Source of the DNA: Brenneria nigrifluens DSM 30175 = ATCC 13028
GTDB lineage: Bacteria; Pseudomonadota; Gammaproteobacteria; Enterobacterales; Enterobacteriaceae
Assembly: GCF_005484965.1 (NCBI RefSeq)
Contig: NZ_CP034036.1
Coordinates: forward strand, 2,542,001-2,606,000
Reading direction: 5' to 3'
Length of the DNA: 64,000 bases
Every line of letters starts with the position of its first letter. The first letter of the stretch is position 1. Shown here piece by piece: positions 35,266 through 44,039 of the stretch. The notes beneath the pieces were generated by a model that saw only the letters and a program-made list of their open reading frames with translations, did no database searches and was not told the DNA's origin. The position numbers and the translations under genes were made by a program.

Positions 35266-35645
35266 CTGTCTCTTAGTCACATATACTGTTAACGGTATAT
35301 GTGAGTTCAGCGCTATTTCGTGCGCTAGAAGGCCGTCATTTCTCTGCTATATCGCAGCACGCGCCCGACGCAGGGTGGTTCAAGCGCCACCACCCTCCGG
35401 ACCCGGGCTGTGGCTGAAATCACGTCGCTGACGCGATGCCTTCGGCGGTCGCCCCCTTTCCCGAACCGCCAGTGACGCGTTCCCGACGCGGCACTGGCTT
35501 GCGCCGCTTCCCTGCGGCGCATTCGAGGGGTCGTCCACCTCAGCGTGATTTCTTACGCCGACGAAAAGCAAAGAACAAAGAATGACCCCAAGACCAGAAT
35601 ACACATGGCCTCTAGAGGTTCCTTGGATTTGTGTATAAGAGACTG
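35266..35645 (+). mobile_element. 380-bp Tn5/IS50-like miniature element (MITE)
   Basis: Left end CTGTCTCTTAGTCACA; right end, read inward, CAGTCTCTTATACACAAATC, very similar to the Tn5/IS50 19-bp ends (CTGACTCTTATACACAAGT). The exact 9-bp repeat CCCCTTCGC flanks both ends. Removing the element and one repeat restores the palindrome CCCCTTCGCAGGGG. The interior has no plausible transposase; small open frames are not protein-like. Just inside the left end an inverted repeat CACATATAC...GTATATGTG (35278-35303) surrounds GTTAAC. I infer a non-autonomous element mobilised by an IS4-family transposase elsewhere. Confidence 0.75.
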
Positions 35646-35654
35646 CCCCTTCGC
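35646..35654. repeat. Right 9-bp target-site duplication
   Basis: CCCCTTCGC, identical to 35257-35265, directly after the right element end; it continues as AGGGGAGGG, completing the pre-insertion palindrome. Confidence 0.75.
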
Positions 35655-35685
35655 AGGGGAGGGAGTAAACCACCACCCACTGGCA

Positions 35686-36020
35686 CTGTCTCTGACTCAT
35701 TCCTGGTTTTTTGCTTTTGGTCGGCGTAAGAAATTATGCTGAGGAATCGGCGGTCTCCCGAATGAGCGGCAGGGACGCCGCGAAAGCCAGTGCCGCGCCG
35801 GGAGCGCGTCACTGGCGGTTCGACAGGAGAACGCCGGTTCCGAAGGTACCGCACAGCGGCATAATTTCAGCCGAAAGCCAGGGTTCTCAGGGCTGCGGCG
35901 ACTGAGCGCCCTGAGTCGGGCGCGTGCTGCGACGTGGCATAAAAATACCTTTCTTCTCGCGCACGAAATAACGCTGGGCTTACATATAACGTTATCGGTA
36001 AATTTGTGACTAAGAGACAG
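35686..36020 (-). mobile_element. Second, inverted and shortened copy of the miniature element
   Basis: Read on the minus strand from 36020, the sequence follows the first element: the identical 16-bp end CTGTCTCTTAGTCACA, then related blocks such as GCAGCACGCGCCCGAC, GAACCGCCAGTGACGCG, GCGGCACTGGCTT, TTTCTTACGCCGAC and AAAAGCAAA. The inner end is CTGTCTCTGACTCA on the plus strand, about 45 bp short of the first copy. No matching 9-bp duplication flanks it. Together with the first copy it forms a 755-bp imperfect palindrome (35266-36020) between letB and the ABC/hydantoinase operon. Confidence 0.6.
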
Positions 36021-36037
36021 TCCTGCGAAGGGGGAGA

Positions 36038-36853
36038 TTACAACACCTTGGTCAAACCGATACTCTTTTCAATCACCACCAGGGTAATTACCGCGACGAA
36101 AATAAATATCACCGAAATGGCGTTGACCGCGGGGTCAAAGGTCTGGTCGATATAATTGAAAATCCTCACCGGCATGGTGACCGTCTGCGGCGCGGTGAGG
36201 AACAGGCTGACCGACACCTCGCCAAACGAGGTCACGGCGGCGAATACCGCCCCCGCCACCATGCCGGGTTTGATCAGGGGCAGCGTAACGTGCCAAAAGG
36301 TATACAGCCGCCCCGCCCCGAGACTCATCGACGCGTCCTCCAGACGGCGATCCATGGAAGCCAGGCTGACGCTGGCCGTGCGTACCGTATAGGGCAGCGC
36401 GACGATGACATGCCCCACCGCCAGCCCGGCAATCGTGCCCGCCATGCCCGCCGCGGTGAGCACATAGAGCAGCGCGATGCCCAGCACCACCTGCGGGATC
36501 ATCAGCGGCGAAAGGATAAAAGCCTGCAAGGCGTCGCGGAACCTGAATTGCAGCCGCGCCAGCGCATAGGCCGCGCCTGTTCCCAGCAGCACGGTGATCG
36601 GCGTGACGATCAACAGCAGCATAACGCTGACGTTAAGCGCCTCTCCCCAGCCGGGATTTTCCGCCAGGGCGTAGAACCAGCGCAGCGAAAATCCCCGCGG
36701 CGGGAATTGCGGATAGGCATCGGGACTGAACGCCGACAGGGCGATAACCAGCACCGGCAGCGCCATAAACAGATAAATAATCACCGCCGTCGCCCCCGCC
36801 AGCAGGGTGAGCCAGCGGCCGTGCGCGGCGGCGCGCCTATTGTTAGTGACCAT
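36038..36853 (-). CDS. ABC transporter permease, PotC-type
   Basis: Last gene of a six-gene minus-strand operon. 271-residue inner-membrane permease of the polyamine/opine/2-aminoethylphosphonate class, with six hydrophobic spans and an EAA loop (LEDASMSLGAGRLYTFWHV). Its substrate is unknown; the company of HyuA/HyuB suggests a cyclic amide or related nitrogen compound. It overlaps the preceding permease by 11 bp. The stop lies 17 bp from the end of the miniature element. GC-rich like its operon partners. Confidence 0.85.
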   Translation of the reverse strand: MVTNNRRAAAHGRWLTLLAGATAVIIYLFMALPVLVIALSAFSPDAYPQFPPRGFSLRWFYALAENPGWGEALNVSVMLLLIVTPITVLLGTGAAYALARLQFRFRDALQAFILSPLMIPQVVLGIALLYVLTAAGMAGTIAGLAVGHVIVALPYTVRTASVSLASMDRRLEDASMSLGAGRLYTFWHVTLPLIKPGMVAGAVFAAVTSFGEVSVSLFLTAPQTVTMPVRIFNYIDQTFDPAVNAISVIFIFVAVITLVVIEKSIGLTKVL

Positions 36854-37724
36854 AGGTTTTTCTTTCCCAGCGTTTAAGTATTCCCCCGGCGAAAAACGCC
36901 ACCAGCAGCGTGGCGAACAGCAGCGTCAGCGACAGCGCGGCGGCCAGCGGCAGATTGGCGATCTGCAACGCCTGCTGGTAGATGGCGATCGGCAGCAGCG
37001 GCTGCAAACGTCCGCCAATCAGCAGCGGCGTGATGTAGCTGCCGGCCGCCAGCGCAAAGACGATAATAAAGCCGGTCAGCATGCCCGGGATCGTCAGCGG
37101 CAGGACAATGCGCCGAAAGGTTTCAATCCGCCCCGCGCCAAGGCTCATCGACGCCAGTTTGAGATTGGGGGCGATCTCATTGAGCGAGGTGACCAGCGGC
37201 AAGACGGCGAACGGCAGCATCACCTGCACATAGGCGATGATCACCGCGGGCATATTCCACAGCAACGCCAGCGGCCGGGGAACGACGCCCGCGGACACCA
37301 GCAGGTCGTTGATCAGTCCGTTCTGGGCCAGCAGCACAATCCAGGCAAAGGTGCGGATCACCACGCTGGTCAGCAGGGGAGAAACCAGCACCACATACAG
37401 CAGGGTGCGCCATCCCCGGCCGCGCACCGACACCAGCAGCCACGCCGCCGGATAGGCCAGCAGCAGGCACAGCAGCGCGGTAAAGAGCGCAACCCACAGG
37501 GTGGTCCATAAGGCGTGCAGATAGTCGGGCGAGGTGAAGACGATCAGGTACTGCGACAGGCCGTAGCCGGGCAGCGGTTCGAGCAGGCTGTCGACGTTGC
37601 CGAGGCTTTGCCCCGCCAGCAGCGCCAGCGGGGCCAGCAGAAACAGCAGCAGGAAGAGCAGCGCCGGCGTCAGTAAAGCCCAGGAGAATCGCCCGGCGCC
37701 GCGGGAATATGACTTTACGCTCAT
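36843..37724 (-). CDS. ABC transporter permease, PotB-type
   Basis: 293-residue permease pairing with the downstream PotC-type protein. Basic N-terminus, then six predicted spans; the EAA loop reads LASMSLGAGRIETFRRI. The LIGGRLQPLLPIAIYQQ segment is typical of PotB-like permeases. The start overlaps the ATPase stop by 4 bp (ATGA type). Specificity cannot be read from the sequence. Confidence 0.85.
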   Translation of the reverse strand: MSVKSYSRGAGRFSWALLTPALLFLLLFLLAPLALLAGQSLGNVDSLLEPLPGYGLSQYLIVFTSPDYLHALWTTLWVALFTALLCLLLAYPAAWLLVSVRGRGWRTLLYVVLVSPLLTSVVIRTFAWIVLLAQNGLINDLLVSAGVVPRPLALLWNMPAVIIAYVQVMLPFAVLPLVTSLNEIAPNLKLASMSLGAGRIETFRRIVLPLTIPGMLTGFIIVFALAAGSYITPLLIGGRLQPLLPIAIYQQALQIANLPLAAALSLTLLFATLLVAFFAGGILKRWERKTYGH

Positions 37725-38815
37725 CGCGCCTCCGCCTCATTGGGCAAGGCGATCACGTCATCGCTGCGCCAGCTCAGGGTAAACGGCGTGCCCGGCGCGG
37801 GGATGGCGTCGAACTGCCCGTCGGCGCTATGCGCCAGCAGCTCGCCGCCGCCGGGCAGTGCCAGCCGCAGCCGCATAACGGCGCCGGTATAGCTGGCCTC
37901 CCGCAGGATGGCCGGCGTCCGATTGACCGCCTCCGCCGACGGTTCCGTCGTTATCCGGATGCGCTCCGGACGCAGCATCAGCCCGGACGGCGCATCGGCC
38001 GTAGGCTGCTTGACCCGCAGACGCAGCGGCCGATCGGCGGCGGAAAAATGCCGCTGCGCCACAAATTCGCCTTCGTCGCCCGCCGCACGCACGTCAAAAA
38101 GATTCGCCTGCCCGATAAACTCGGCGACGAAACGGTTGGCGGGTTGCCGGTACAGCGTCAGCGGCGTGCCCACCTGTTGCAGGCGCCCCTGACCGAGAAT
38201 GCCGATGCGATCGGAAAGAGTGAGCGCCTCTTCCTGATCGTGGGTGACCAGAATGGTGGTGATGCCCACGCGCCGCTGCAAGGCGCGCAGTTCATCCTGC
38301 ATCTCTTTGCGCAGTTTGGCGTCGAGATTCGACAAGGGTTCATCCAGCAACAGCACCTGCGGTTCGATAGCCAGCGCGCGGGCGATCGCCACCCGCTGCT
38401 GCTGACCGCCGGAGAGCTGATGGGGCATGCGTCCGCCGAGGGCCTCAAGCCTGACCAGCTCCAAAACCTGTTTCACCCGGCCGGCGATAGCCTTGCGCGG
38501 CAGCTTTTTCACCTTCAGGCCGTACGCCACATTGTCGAACACCGACAGGTGCGGGAACAGCGCGTAGTTCTGAAACACCATGCCGATGGCGCGCTGATAC
38601 GGCGGCAGCGGCGTAATATCCCGGCCGCCGAGCGACACCGCCCCGCGGCCGGGGGCGAGAAAACCGGCGATAATATTCAACAGGGTGGTTTTGCCGCAGC
38701 CGCTGGGGCCGAGAAGGGAGAAAAACTCCCCCTGCTCAATCTGTAGGCTCACGCCGTCCAGCGCCACATGCTCGGCAAAACGGCGTTCAATATCCTCGAG
38801 ATACAACCAACTCAT
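37721..38815 (-). CDS. ABC transporter ATPase, PotA-type
   Basis: 364-residue ATPase from ATG 38815 (MSWLYLEDIERRFAEHVALD), preceded by GGAGG and overlapping the binding-protein stop as ATGA; the longer open frame to 38893 is not needed. Walker A GPSGCGKTT, signature LSGGQQQRVAIARA, Walker B LLLDEPLSNLD, H-loop THDQEEA; a C-terminal TOBE domain (about 265-360) with LRPERIRI. Energises the two neighbouring permeases. Confidence 0.9.
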   Translation of the reverse strand: MSWLYLEDIERRFAEHVALDGVSLQIEQGEFFSLLGPSGCGKTTLLNIIAGFLAPGRGAVSLGGRDITPLPPYQRAIGMVFQNYALFPHLSVFDNVAYGLKVKKLPRKAIAGRVKQVLELVRLEALGGRMPHQLSGGQQQRVAIARALAIEPQVLLLDEPLSNLDAKLRKEMQDELRALQRRVGITTILVTHDQEEALTLSDRIGILGQGRLQQVGTPLTLYRQPANRFVAEFIGQANLFDVRAAGDEGEFVAQRHFSAADRPLRLRVKQPTADAPSGLMLRPERIRITTEPSAEAVNRTPAILREASYTGAVMRLRLALPGGGELLAHSADGQFDAIPAPGTPFTLSWRSDDVIALPNEAEAR

Positions 38816-39900
38816 TGCCCTCCTCCGAGCGTCTTGCTCCAGCGGGCGGTCCACTCCGCCAGCTTCGGCGTCGCCGTGGCGTAGTCGATCCAAATCAGCT
38901 GGTTATAGGCTTCCTCCCCCACCTGCACCTGGCTCTTCAGGCTATCGCTGTATTGCACCTCTTTGTTGGTCATACCGTAGAGCGATTTGTCGGAGAAGGC
39001 TTTTTGCACCTCGGCGCCGGAGAGGTAATTCACCAGCTTATAGGCGTTGGCCAGATTGGGCGCGCCTTTGGGGATCGCCCAGTTCGCCGCCCCCACCACC
39101 GGACCGTCCGACGGATACACAAAGTCGATTTTCAGCCCCTGCTGTTTCAGGGCGAAAACGCGGCCGTCCCAGTAGGGCACCACCCAGGCATCGCCGCGCT
39201 CCAGCAGCGTCTGGATGGCGCCGGGGCTATCCGGGAAAGCCACCGCCTGGCCTTTCAGCTCGGCCAGCTTGGCGAACGCCTTATCCACGTCGGCGCCGTT
39301 TTCCAGCTTGCCGCCGAGGGCGTGCACCAGTCCGGCGAAAAATTGCAGCCCGGCGGCGTAGGTGGGCGACGAGATGGCGACGTGGCCCTTATAGGCCGGG
39401 TCCCACAGATCCAGCCAGCTTTTCGGCGCATGCGGCACCAGATCGCTGCGGTACGCCAGCCCCAACTGGCCGAGGCTGAACGCGGCGGCGTAGGTTTTGC
39501 CCTCGCTGACGAAGCGCTGCTGCACCGAGGCGTACAGCTTGTCCAGATTGGCGATGTGCCGAGCATCCAGCGGCTGCAGCAGACCGGCGGCTATCGCCCG
39601 CTGAATGGTATCGGGCTGAAATACCACGATATCATACGGGGCGCGGCGGCCTTTGGCGGCGCGCAATTTCGCGAACCACTCGGCATCCGCCCCGGCCACC
39701 ACGGTGACTTTGATATTGTTTTCCTGCGCGAACCGATCGAGACCGGCGCTGCGGATATTCTTTTCCCAGTCGCCGCCGTACACCCCGATCACCACGCTGT
39801 CGGTCGGCGCCGGCGCGTCGTCGGACGCCGCCTGGCCGGCAAACGACGCCAGGCCGATGGCAAGGGAAAGCAGTAACCGTTTAAAGGGCAGTTTACGCAT
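38812..39900 (-). CDS. ABC transporter substrate-binding protein, PotD-like
   Basis: 362-residue periplasmic binding protein. Signal peptide about 1-25 (hydrophobic LLLSLAIGLASFAG, cut near GQA). Mature protein with VVIGVYGGDWEKNIRSAGLD, VVFQPDTIQRAIAAGLLQPL and NWAIPKGAPNLANAYKLVNY, typical of the spermidine/putrescine/opine-binding cluster. It does not show PotD's polyamine motif set, so another small cationic or neutral nitrogen compound is likely. 18 bp after hyuB. Confidence 0.85.
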   Translation of the reverse strand: MRKLPFKRLLLSLAIGLASFAGQAASDDAPAPTDSVVIGVYGGDWEKNIRSAGLDRFAQENNIKVTVVAGADAEWFAKLRAAKGRRAPYDIVVFQPDTIQRAIAAGLLQPLDARHIANLDKLYASVQQRFVSEGKTYAAAFSLGQLGLAYRSDLVPHAPKSWLDLWDPAYKGHVAISSPTYAAGLQFFAGLVHALGGKLENGADVDKAFAKLAELKGQAVAFPDSPGAIQTLLERGDAWVVPYWDGRVFALKQQGLKIDFVYPSDGPVVGAANWAIPKGAPNLANAYKLVNYLSGAEVQKAFSDKSLYGMTNKEVQYSDSLKSQVQVGEEAYNQLIWIDYATATPKLAEWTARWSKTLGGGQ

Positions 39901-39918
39901 AGTATGACTCCTGGCTGA

Positions 39919-41916
39919 TTAGTCGGTGGATAGTCTGTTATTGGCTTGTTGTAGCGCCAGCAGCCGCTGCGGCCACTGTTGCCGAATACGCTCGCACATC
40001 TGCGGATCGGGCGCGACTTGCGGAAAATCCGCCGGCAGTTGCGCCAGAATGGCGGCGTAAAACTCCCGGCGCAGCCGGCTGCGTTGGGAAAGCGGATGGG
40101 CGTAAAGCGCCGCGTTGAGCCGGTCGAGGGAGTCGCTGTCGAAGATCTGCCGCCAGTTGTCCCAGTGCGCGCCGCGTGAAGAGTTCTGACGTATTGACTG
40201 GCGCGCCCGCGCCGTCGCGGCGACGTCGATCTGCAGATTATTCAGCACCACGCCGTACAACTCGCGGGCGGCGGCGGCGCTGACCAGTCCCAACGCCACG
40301 TCGCGCGTCACCCGTTCGGCATCGCGCAAAAAGGGATCGCCCCAACCGCCGCCGCCGGCGGTTTGCAGCAGGATTTCATCCCCGCGCTTGACCGGCAGCA
40401 GATCGATCTTCCCCAGCGCCCGCGCATCGTCGCGCTGCGCATTGAGGGTCAGGCGCGTCGCGGCGCCCGGCAAGCCGCCCTGCGCCCCCCAGGGCTGGAA
40501 GCGCAGGCGCTCCATGCCGCGCGCCAGGATCAGGGTGTCATCCTGTAAAATCCGCACGCGGATTTGTTGTCCGCAGCCGCCGCGCCACTGTCCGGCCCCG
40601 GCGGAATCGGCGCGCAGGGCGTATTCGCGGATCTCGACCGCCGTTTCCGCTTCCACCATTTCGACGGGATTGTTCGCCAGATTGGAGATACTGTTATCGC
40701 GTCCGTCCACGCCGTCGCAGCCAAAGCGTCCGCCGCCGCCGCCCACCATGGGTTCGATAACCTGCACGTTCTGCCCCCGTTCGCTGCGCTGCGCCACCAC
40801 CAGCGGGATGATGGCGCCGCCGCTGGCCGCCGGCATAATGTCGGGCAATGCCTGTCCCAGCACGCCGTTGAGCACGTCATTGATGCGCACCGCCGCGGCG
40901 TGGCGGACGCCGACGGCGGCGGGATAGAGCGGGTTGACCAACGAACCGGGCGGCGCGAAAAGGGTAATCGGCGCCAGCAGACCGGCGTTGAGCGGCACGG
41001 TTTTGTCCAGCGTACACACCAGCGCCAGGATGCGCAGGGTCAGCCAGCTATGCACCTCGCCGTGGCTGGGAATATTGATGGCGGCGGCCACCTGCGGATC
41101 GGTGCCGCTGAAATCCAGATGGATGTTCCCGTCATCCACCGCGATTTTCAGCGCCAGTCTGACCGGCAGGCCGCTGCCGGCTTCATCGTCGAGATAGTCC
41201 GAGAATTGGTAATGGCCATCGGGGATGCGCCGTAACGCCTGGCGCGCCCGGCTGGCGGAATAGGCCGGCAAATCCCGCTGCGCCGCCAGAACGCCGTCCG
41301 CCCCATGCCGGGCGACGATGCCGGCGAGACGCCGACGCCCCGCGGCCAACGCCGCCAGCAGCGCCTGAAGATCGCCATGGTTGGCATCCGGCGTGCGGCT
41401 GTTGGCGCGCAGCAGCAGAATAATATCCTGATTGAGCTCGCCGCCGCGCACCAGTTTGAGCGGCGGGATTTGCAGCCCCTCTTGAAACAGATCGCTGTTG
41501 GTCGGCGAAATGCTGCTGGGAACGTTACCGCCCACGTCGGAGGCGTGCAGAAACGCCCAGCCGTAGGCGATAATTTCGCCCTGATGAAAATAGGGTTCGA
41601 TAACCTGCAGGTCGGGCAGATGGGTCGCCAACCCGCGGGAGCGGTAGGGATCGTTGGTAAGGATGACATCGCCCGGTTGCAGCGCGCCCACCGCCTGAAT
41701 GGCGGCCAGGCAATTCAGCCCCACAAACCCCGACACGCCAATGCCGCGCGGATAGGCGAAAAAACGCCCGTCGCGGTCAGCCAGCGCGCAGCAGAAATCG
41801 GCGGTCTCTTTCACGTACAGGGTTCTGCCGGTGCGCTGCAGCGTATGGCACATCTCCTCGGTCAAGGCGGTCAGTTTGTTGTTGAGTATTTCGAGCGTCA
41901 CCGGGTCGAGTTTCAT
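39919..41916 (-). CDS. Hydantoinase B / oxoprolinase family protein
   Basis: Beta-type subunit of ATP-dependent cyclic-amide hydrolases (N-methylhydantoinase, 5-oxoprolinase, acetone/acetophenone carboxylase relatives). 665 residues; family blocks include MKLDPVTLEILNNKLTALTE, SRGLATHLPDLQVIEPYF, GWAFLHASDVGG, SLVNPLYPAAVGVRHAA and GGGGRFGCDGVDGRDN. The C-terminal part from about 560 is a less familiar extension after the TAGGGGWGDPF motif. Overlaps hyuA as ATGA. Substrate unknown. Confidence 0.88.
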   Translation of the reverse strand: MKLDPVTLEILNNKLTALTEEMCHTLQRTGRTLYVKETADFCCALADRDGRFFAYPRGIGVSGFVGLNCLAAIQAVGALQPGDVILTNDPYRSRGLATHLPDLQVIEPYFHQGEIIAYGWAFLHASDVGGNVPSSISPTNSDLFQEGLQIPPLKLVRGGELNQDIILLLRANSRTPDANHGDLQALLAALAAGRRRLAGIVARHGADGVLAAQRDLPAYSASRARQALRRIPDGHYQFSDYLDDEAGSGLPVRLALKIAVDDGNIHLDFSGTDPQVAAAINIPSHGEVHSWLTLRILALVCTLDKTVPLNAGLLAPITLFAPPGSLVNPLYPAAVGVRHAAAVRINDVLNGVLGQALPDIMPAASGGAIIPLVVAQRSERGQNVQVIEPMVGGGGGRFGCDGVDGRDNSISNLANNPVEMVEAETAVEIREYALRADSAGAGQWRGGCGQQIRVRILQDDTLILARGMERLRFQPWGAQGGLPGAATRLTLNAQRDDARALGKIDLLPVKRGDEILLQTAGGGGWGDPFLRDAERVTRDVALGLVSAAAARELYGVVLNNLQIDVAATARARQSIRQNSSRGAHWDNWRQIFDSDSLDRLNAALYAHPLSQRSRLRREFYAAILAQLPADFPQVAPDPQMCERIRQQWPQRLLALQQANNRLSTD

Positions 41917-44039
41917 ACCGCTGGCTCCTCCTGCTCCGCCAGGCGGGAAAGATGTAAATTTCCCAGCCGGTCGGTAGTGGCTTCCCAGTGCGGCAACACC
42001 AGCACGGTGGTATCTTCCTGTTCAACGATGGCCGGGCCGCTAAAGCGGTCGCCGGGGCGCAGCGCCGCCCGCTGATAGACGCGGGCGTTCAGCCAGCGCT
42101 GCTGCAAAAACACCGGCCGGCGATGATAAACCGCCGGGGCATCGCCCGCGTCGGCCGCCGTCGCCGACAGGGCGGGCAGTTGGCCGATCAGCGACAGCCG
42201 CAGCGTGGTGAGGTCAATCTCCGCCCCGTCGTCGCGAAAACCATAGCTCCGCTGATGCCGTCGGTGAAATGCCTGATGCAGTTGCTCCACCGTCAGCTCC
42301 TCCACGGTCAACGATGCCAGGGCGGCGCCCTGCGTATCCGCCAGCGCGATCTTCAGCTCATAGGCCTGCCCGGCATAGCGCATATCGGCGGCGATATTCA
42401 CCCGCACGGTGTGCGTCAGATGGCGGGCGCTCGCGTTGAACCATTGTTCCGCCTGGGTAACCAGTTGCCGCAGGGTGGCGTTGATTTGCGGCAGACTGTT
42501 CGCGCTGACTTTCACCCGTAAACTGCGCACGAAATCGCGGCGCAGGCTGGCGGTGGCCGCCCCCTGAGCGCAGAAGGTTCCGGGGCGCGCGGGGATAAGA
42601 ATGCGCCTGATGCCGGCCTCTTGCGCCAGAAAATTGGCGTGGGTCGGGCCGGCGCCGCCAAACGGCACCAGCGTGAGCGCCGCGGGCTCCAGCCCGCGCT
42701 GCGCCAGCGCTTTAAGCATTTCGGCGGCCATTTGCGCGGTGGCCACGGCCAGCGCGCCGCTGGCGGCGCGGGCGACCGCGTCCTCCCCGCTGAATTCAAG
42801 CCGCGCCGCCACCGTCGCCAGCGCGGCCCGCGCCTTTTCCGTGCTGAGCGGCATCGCGCCGCCGAGAAACGACGCCGCATCCACAATGCCGCACGCCAGA
42901 TAGCCGTCGGTCAAGGTCGCCTGCGTTCCGCCCCGGCCGTAGGCCGCCGGTCCGGGATCGGCGCCGGCGCTTAACGGGCCGACTTTCAGTACCCCGTAGT
43001 CATCCACCGAGACAATGGAGCCGCCGCCGGCGCCGATGGCCGACACGCCCACCACCGGCAGCACCAGCGGTAAACCTCCGATTTCGGTGCGCGTGACCAT
43101 TTCCGCCTCCCCGCCCTGCGCGATGGCGATATCGCTGCTGGTTCCCCCCATATCAAAGCTGATAATGTCGCCGGCGTCGCAATCCGCCGCCAGCTGCAGC
43201 GCCGCCGTCACGCCGGAGGCCGGGCCGGAAAGCAGCGTATCCACCGGGCGGCTCAGGGCGGAATCCAGCGGCAGGACGCCGCCGTTCGATGCGCTCACCA
43301 GCAGCGGCGCCGCGATGCCCAACTCCTCGATCAGGGACGCCAGACGGGTAAAGTAACGGCTCATCAGCGGCTGAATATAGGCATTCAGCCCGGCGACCAG
43401 CGTGCGTTCATACTCACGGATTTCCGGCCATAGCGCCGCCGCCGACAGAACGTTGATATCCGCGTCGTGCAATTTCCGCCTCAGGATGTCGGCCAGGCGC
43501 TGTTCTTGCTGTGGATTGGCGTAACCGTTAATCAGCATCAGGGCGACGGCGCTGACGTTTAGTCCACGTATTTCCCCGGCCAGCGCAGCCAGCTCCGGCT
43601 CGCCCGGCCAGTCGGTCACCTCGCCGGCGGGATTGAAACGGGCGCTAATTTCCAGCACCCGGTCGCGCGCCACAAACGGGGGCTCGCGTCCGGCATGGAA
43701 ATCAAAGGATGAGGGCATACGGGCGCGGCCGATCTCCAGCACATCGCGAAAGCCGCGGCTAACCACCAGGGCAATGGGCGCGCCCTGGCGCTGAATAATG
43801 GCATTAAGCCCCAGGGTGGTGCCGTGCAGCAACAGCGCGACGTCGCGCGCCCGCAGGCGGCTTTGACTCAGCAACTGGCGCAGCCCCTGACTGACCGCCA
43901 GCGCGGGATCCTGCGGCACGCTGGGCTGCTTATGATAGAAGAAGCGATCGCCGGCGGGATTGAACAACACGAAATCAGTAAAGGTGCCGCCGACATCAAT
44001 GCCGATGCGCACCCCTTGCAGGGGCTGGTTAAGACTCAC
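41913..44039 (-). CDS. Hydantoinase A / oxoprolinase family protein
   Basis: Alpha-type, ATP-binding subunit paired with the HyuB-like protein. 708 residues from GTG 44039 (SLNQPLQGVRIGIDVGGTFTDF region); AGGAG lies 9 bp before this GTG, whereas the ATG at 44078 has no such signal. ASKHA-type phosphate-binding motifs: GIDVGGTFTDF near residue 15 and ISFDMGGTSSDIAIA near 295, then GAGGGSIVSVDDYG and the C-terminal VPFGGAGPTHANFLAQE. First gene of the six-gene operon. It presumably uses ATP to open a cyclic amide; related complexes act on N-methylhydantoin or oxoproline. Confidence 0.88.
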   Translation of the reverse strand: MSLNQPLQGVRIGIDVGGTFTDFVLFNPAGDRFFYHKQPSVPQDPALAVSQGLRQLLSQSRLRARDVALLLHGTTLGLNAIIQRQGAPIALVVSRGFRDVLEIGRARMPSSFDFHAGREPPFVARDRVLEISARFNPAGEVTDWPGEPELAALAGEIRGLNVSAVALMLINGYANPQQEQRLADILRRKLHDADINVLSAAALWPEIREYERTLVAGLNAYIQPLMSRYFTRLASLIEELGIAAPLLVSASNGGVLPLDSALSRPVDTLLSGPASGVTAALQLAADCDAGDIISFDMGGTSSDIAIAQGGEAEMVTRTEIGGLPLVLPVVGVSAIGAGGGSIVSVDDYGVLKVGPLSAGADPGPAAYGRGGTQATLTDGYLACGIVDAASFLGGAMPLSTEKARAALATVAARLEFSGEDAVARAASGALAVATAQMAAEMLKALAQRGLEPAALTLVPFGGAGPTHANFLAQEAGIRRILIPARPGTFCAQGAATASLRRDFVRSLRVKVSANSLPQINATLRQLVTQAEQWFNASARHLTHTVRVNIAADMRYAGQAYELKIALADTQGAALASLTVEELTVEQLHQAFHRRHQRSYGFRDDGAEIDLTTLRLSLIGQLPALSATAADAGDAPAVYHRRPVFLQQRWLNARVYQRAALRPGDRFSGPAIVEQEDTTVLVLPHWEATTDRLGNLHLSRLAEQEEPAV

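Noticed and set aside
35325..35905. Small open frames inside the miniature elements
   Set aside because: Arg/Pro-rich low-complexity frames on both strands, not consistent between the two copies; no transposase motif.
38815..39876. 353-codon plus-strand open frame
   Set aside because: Antisense to the binding-protein gene of the hydantoinase operon; shadow frame.
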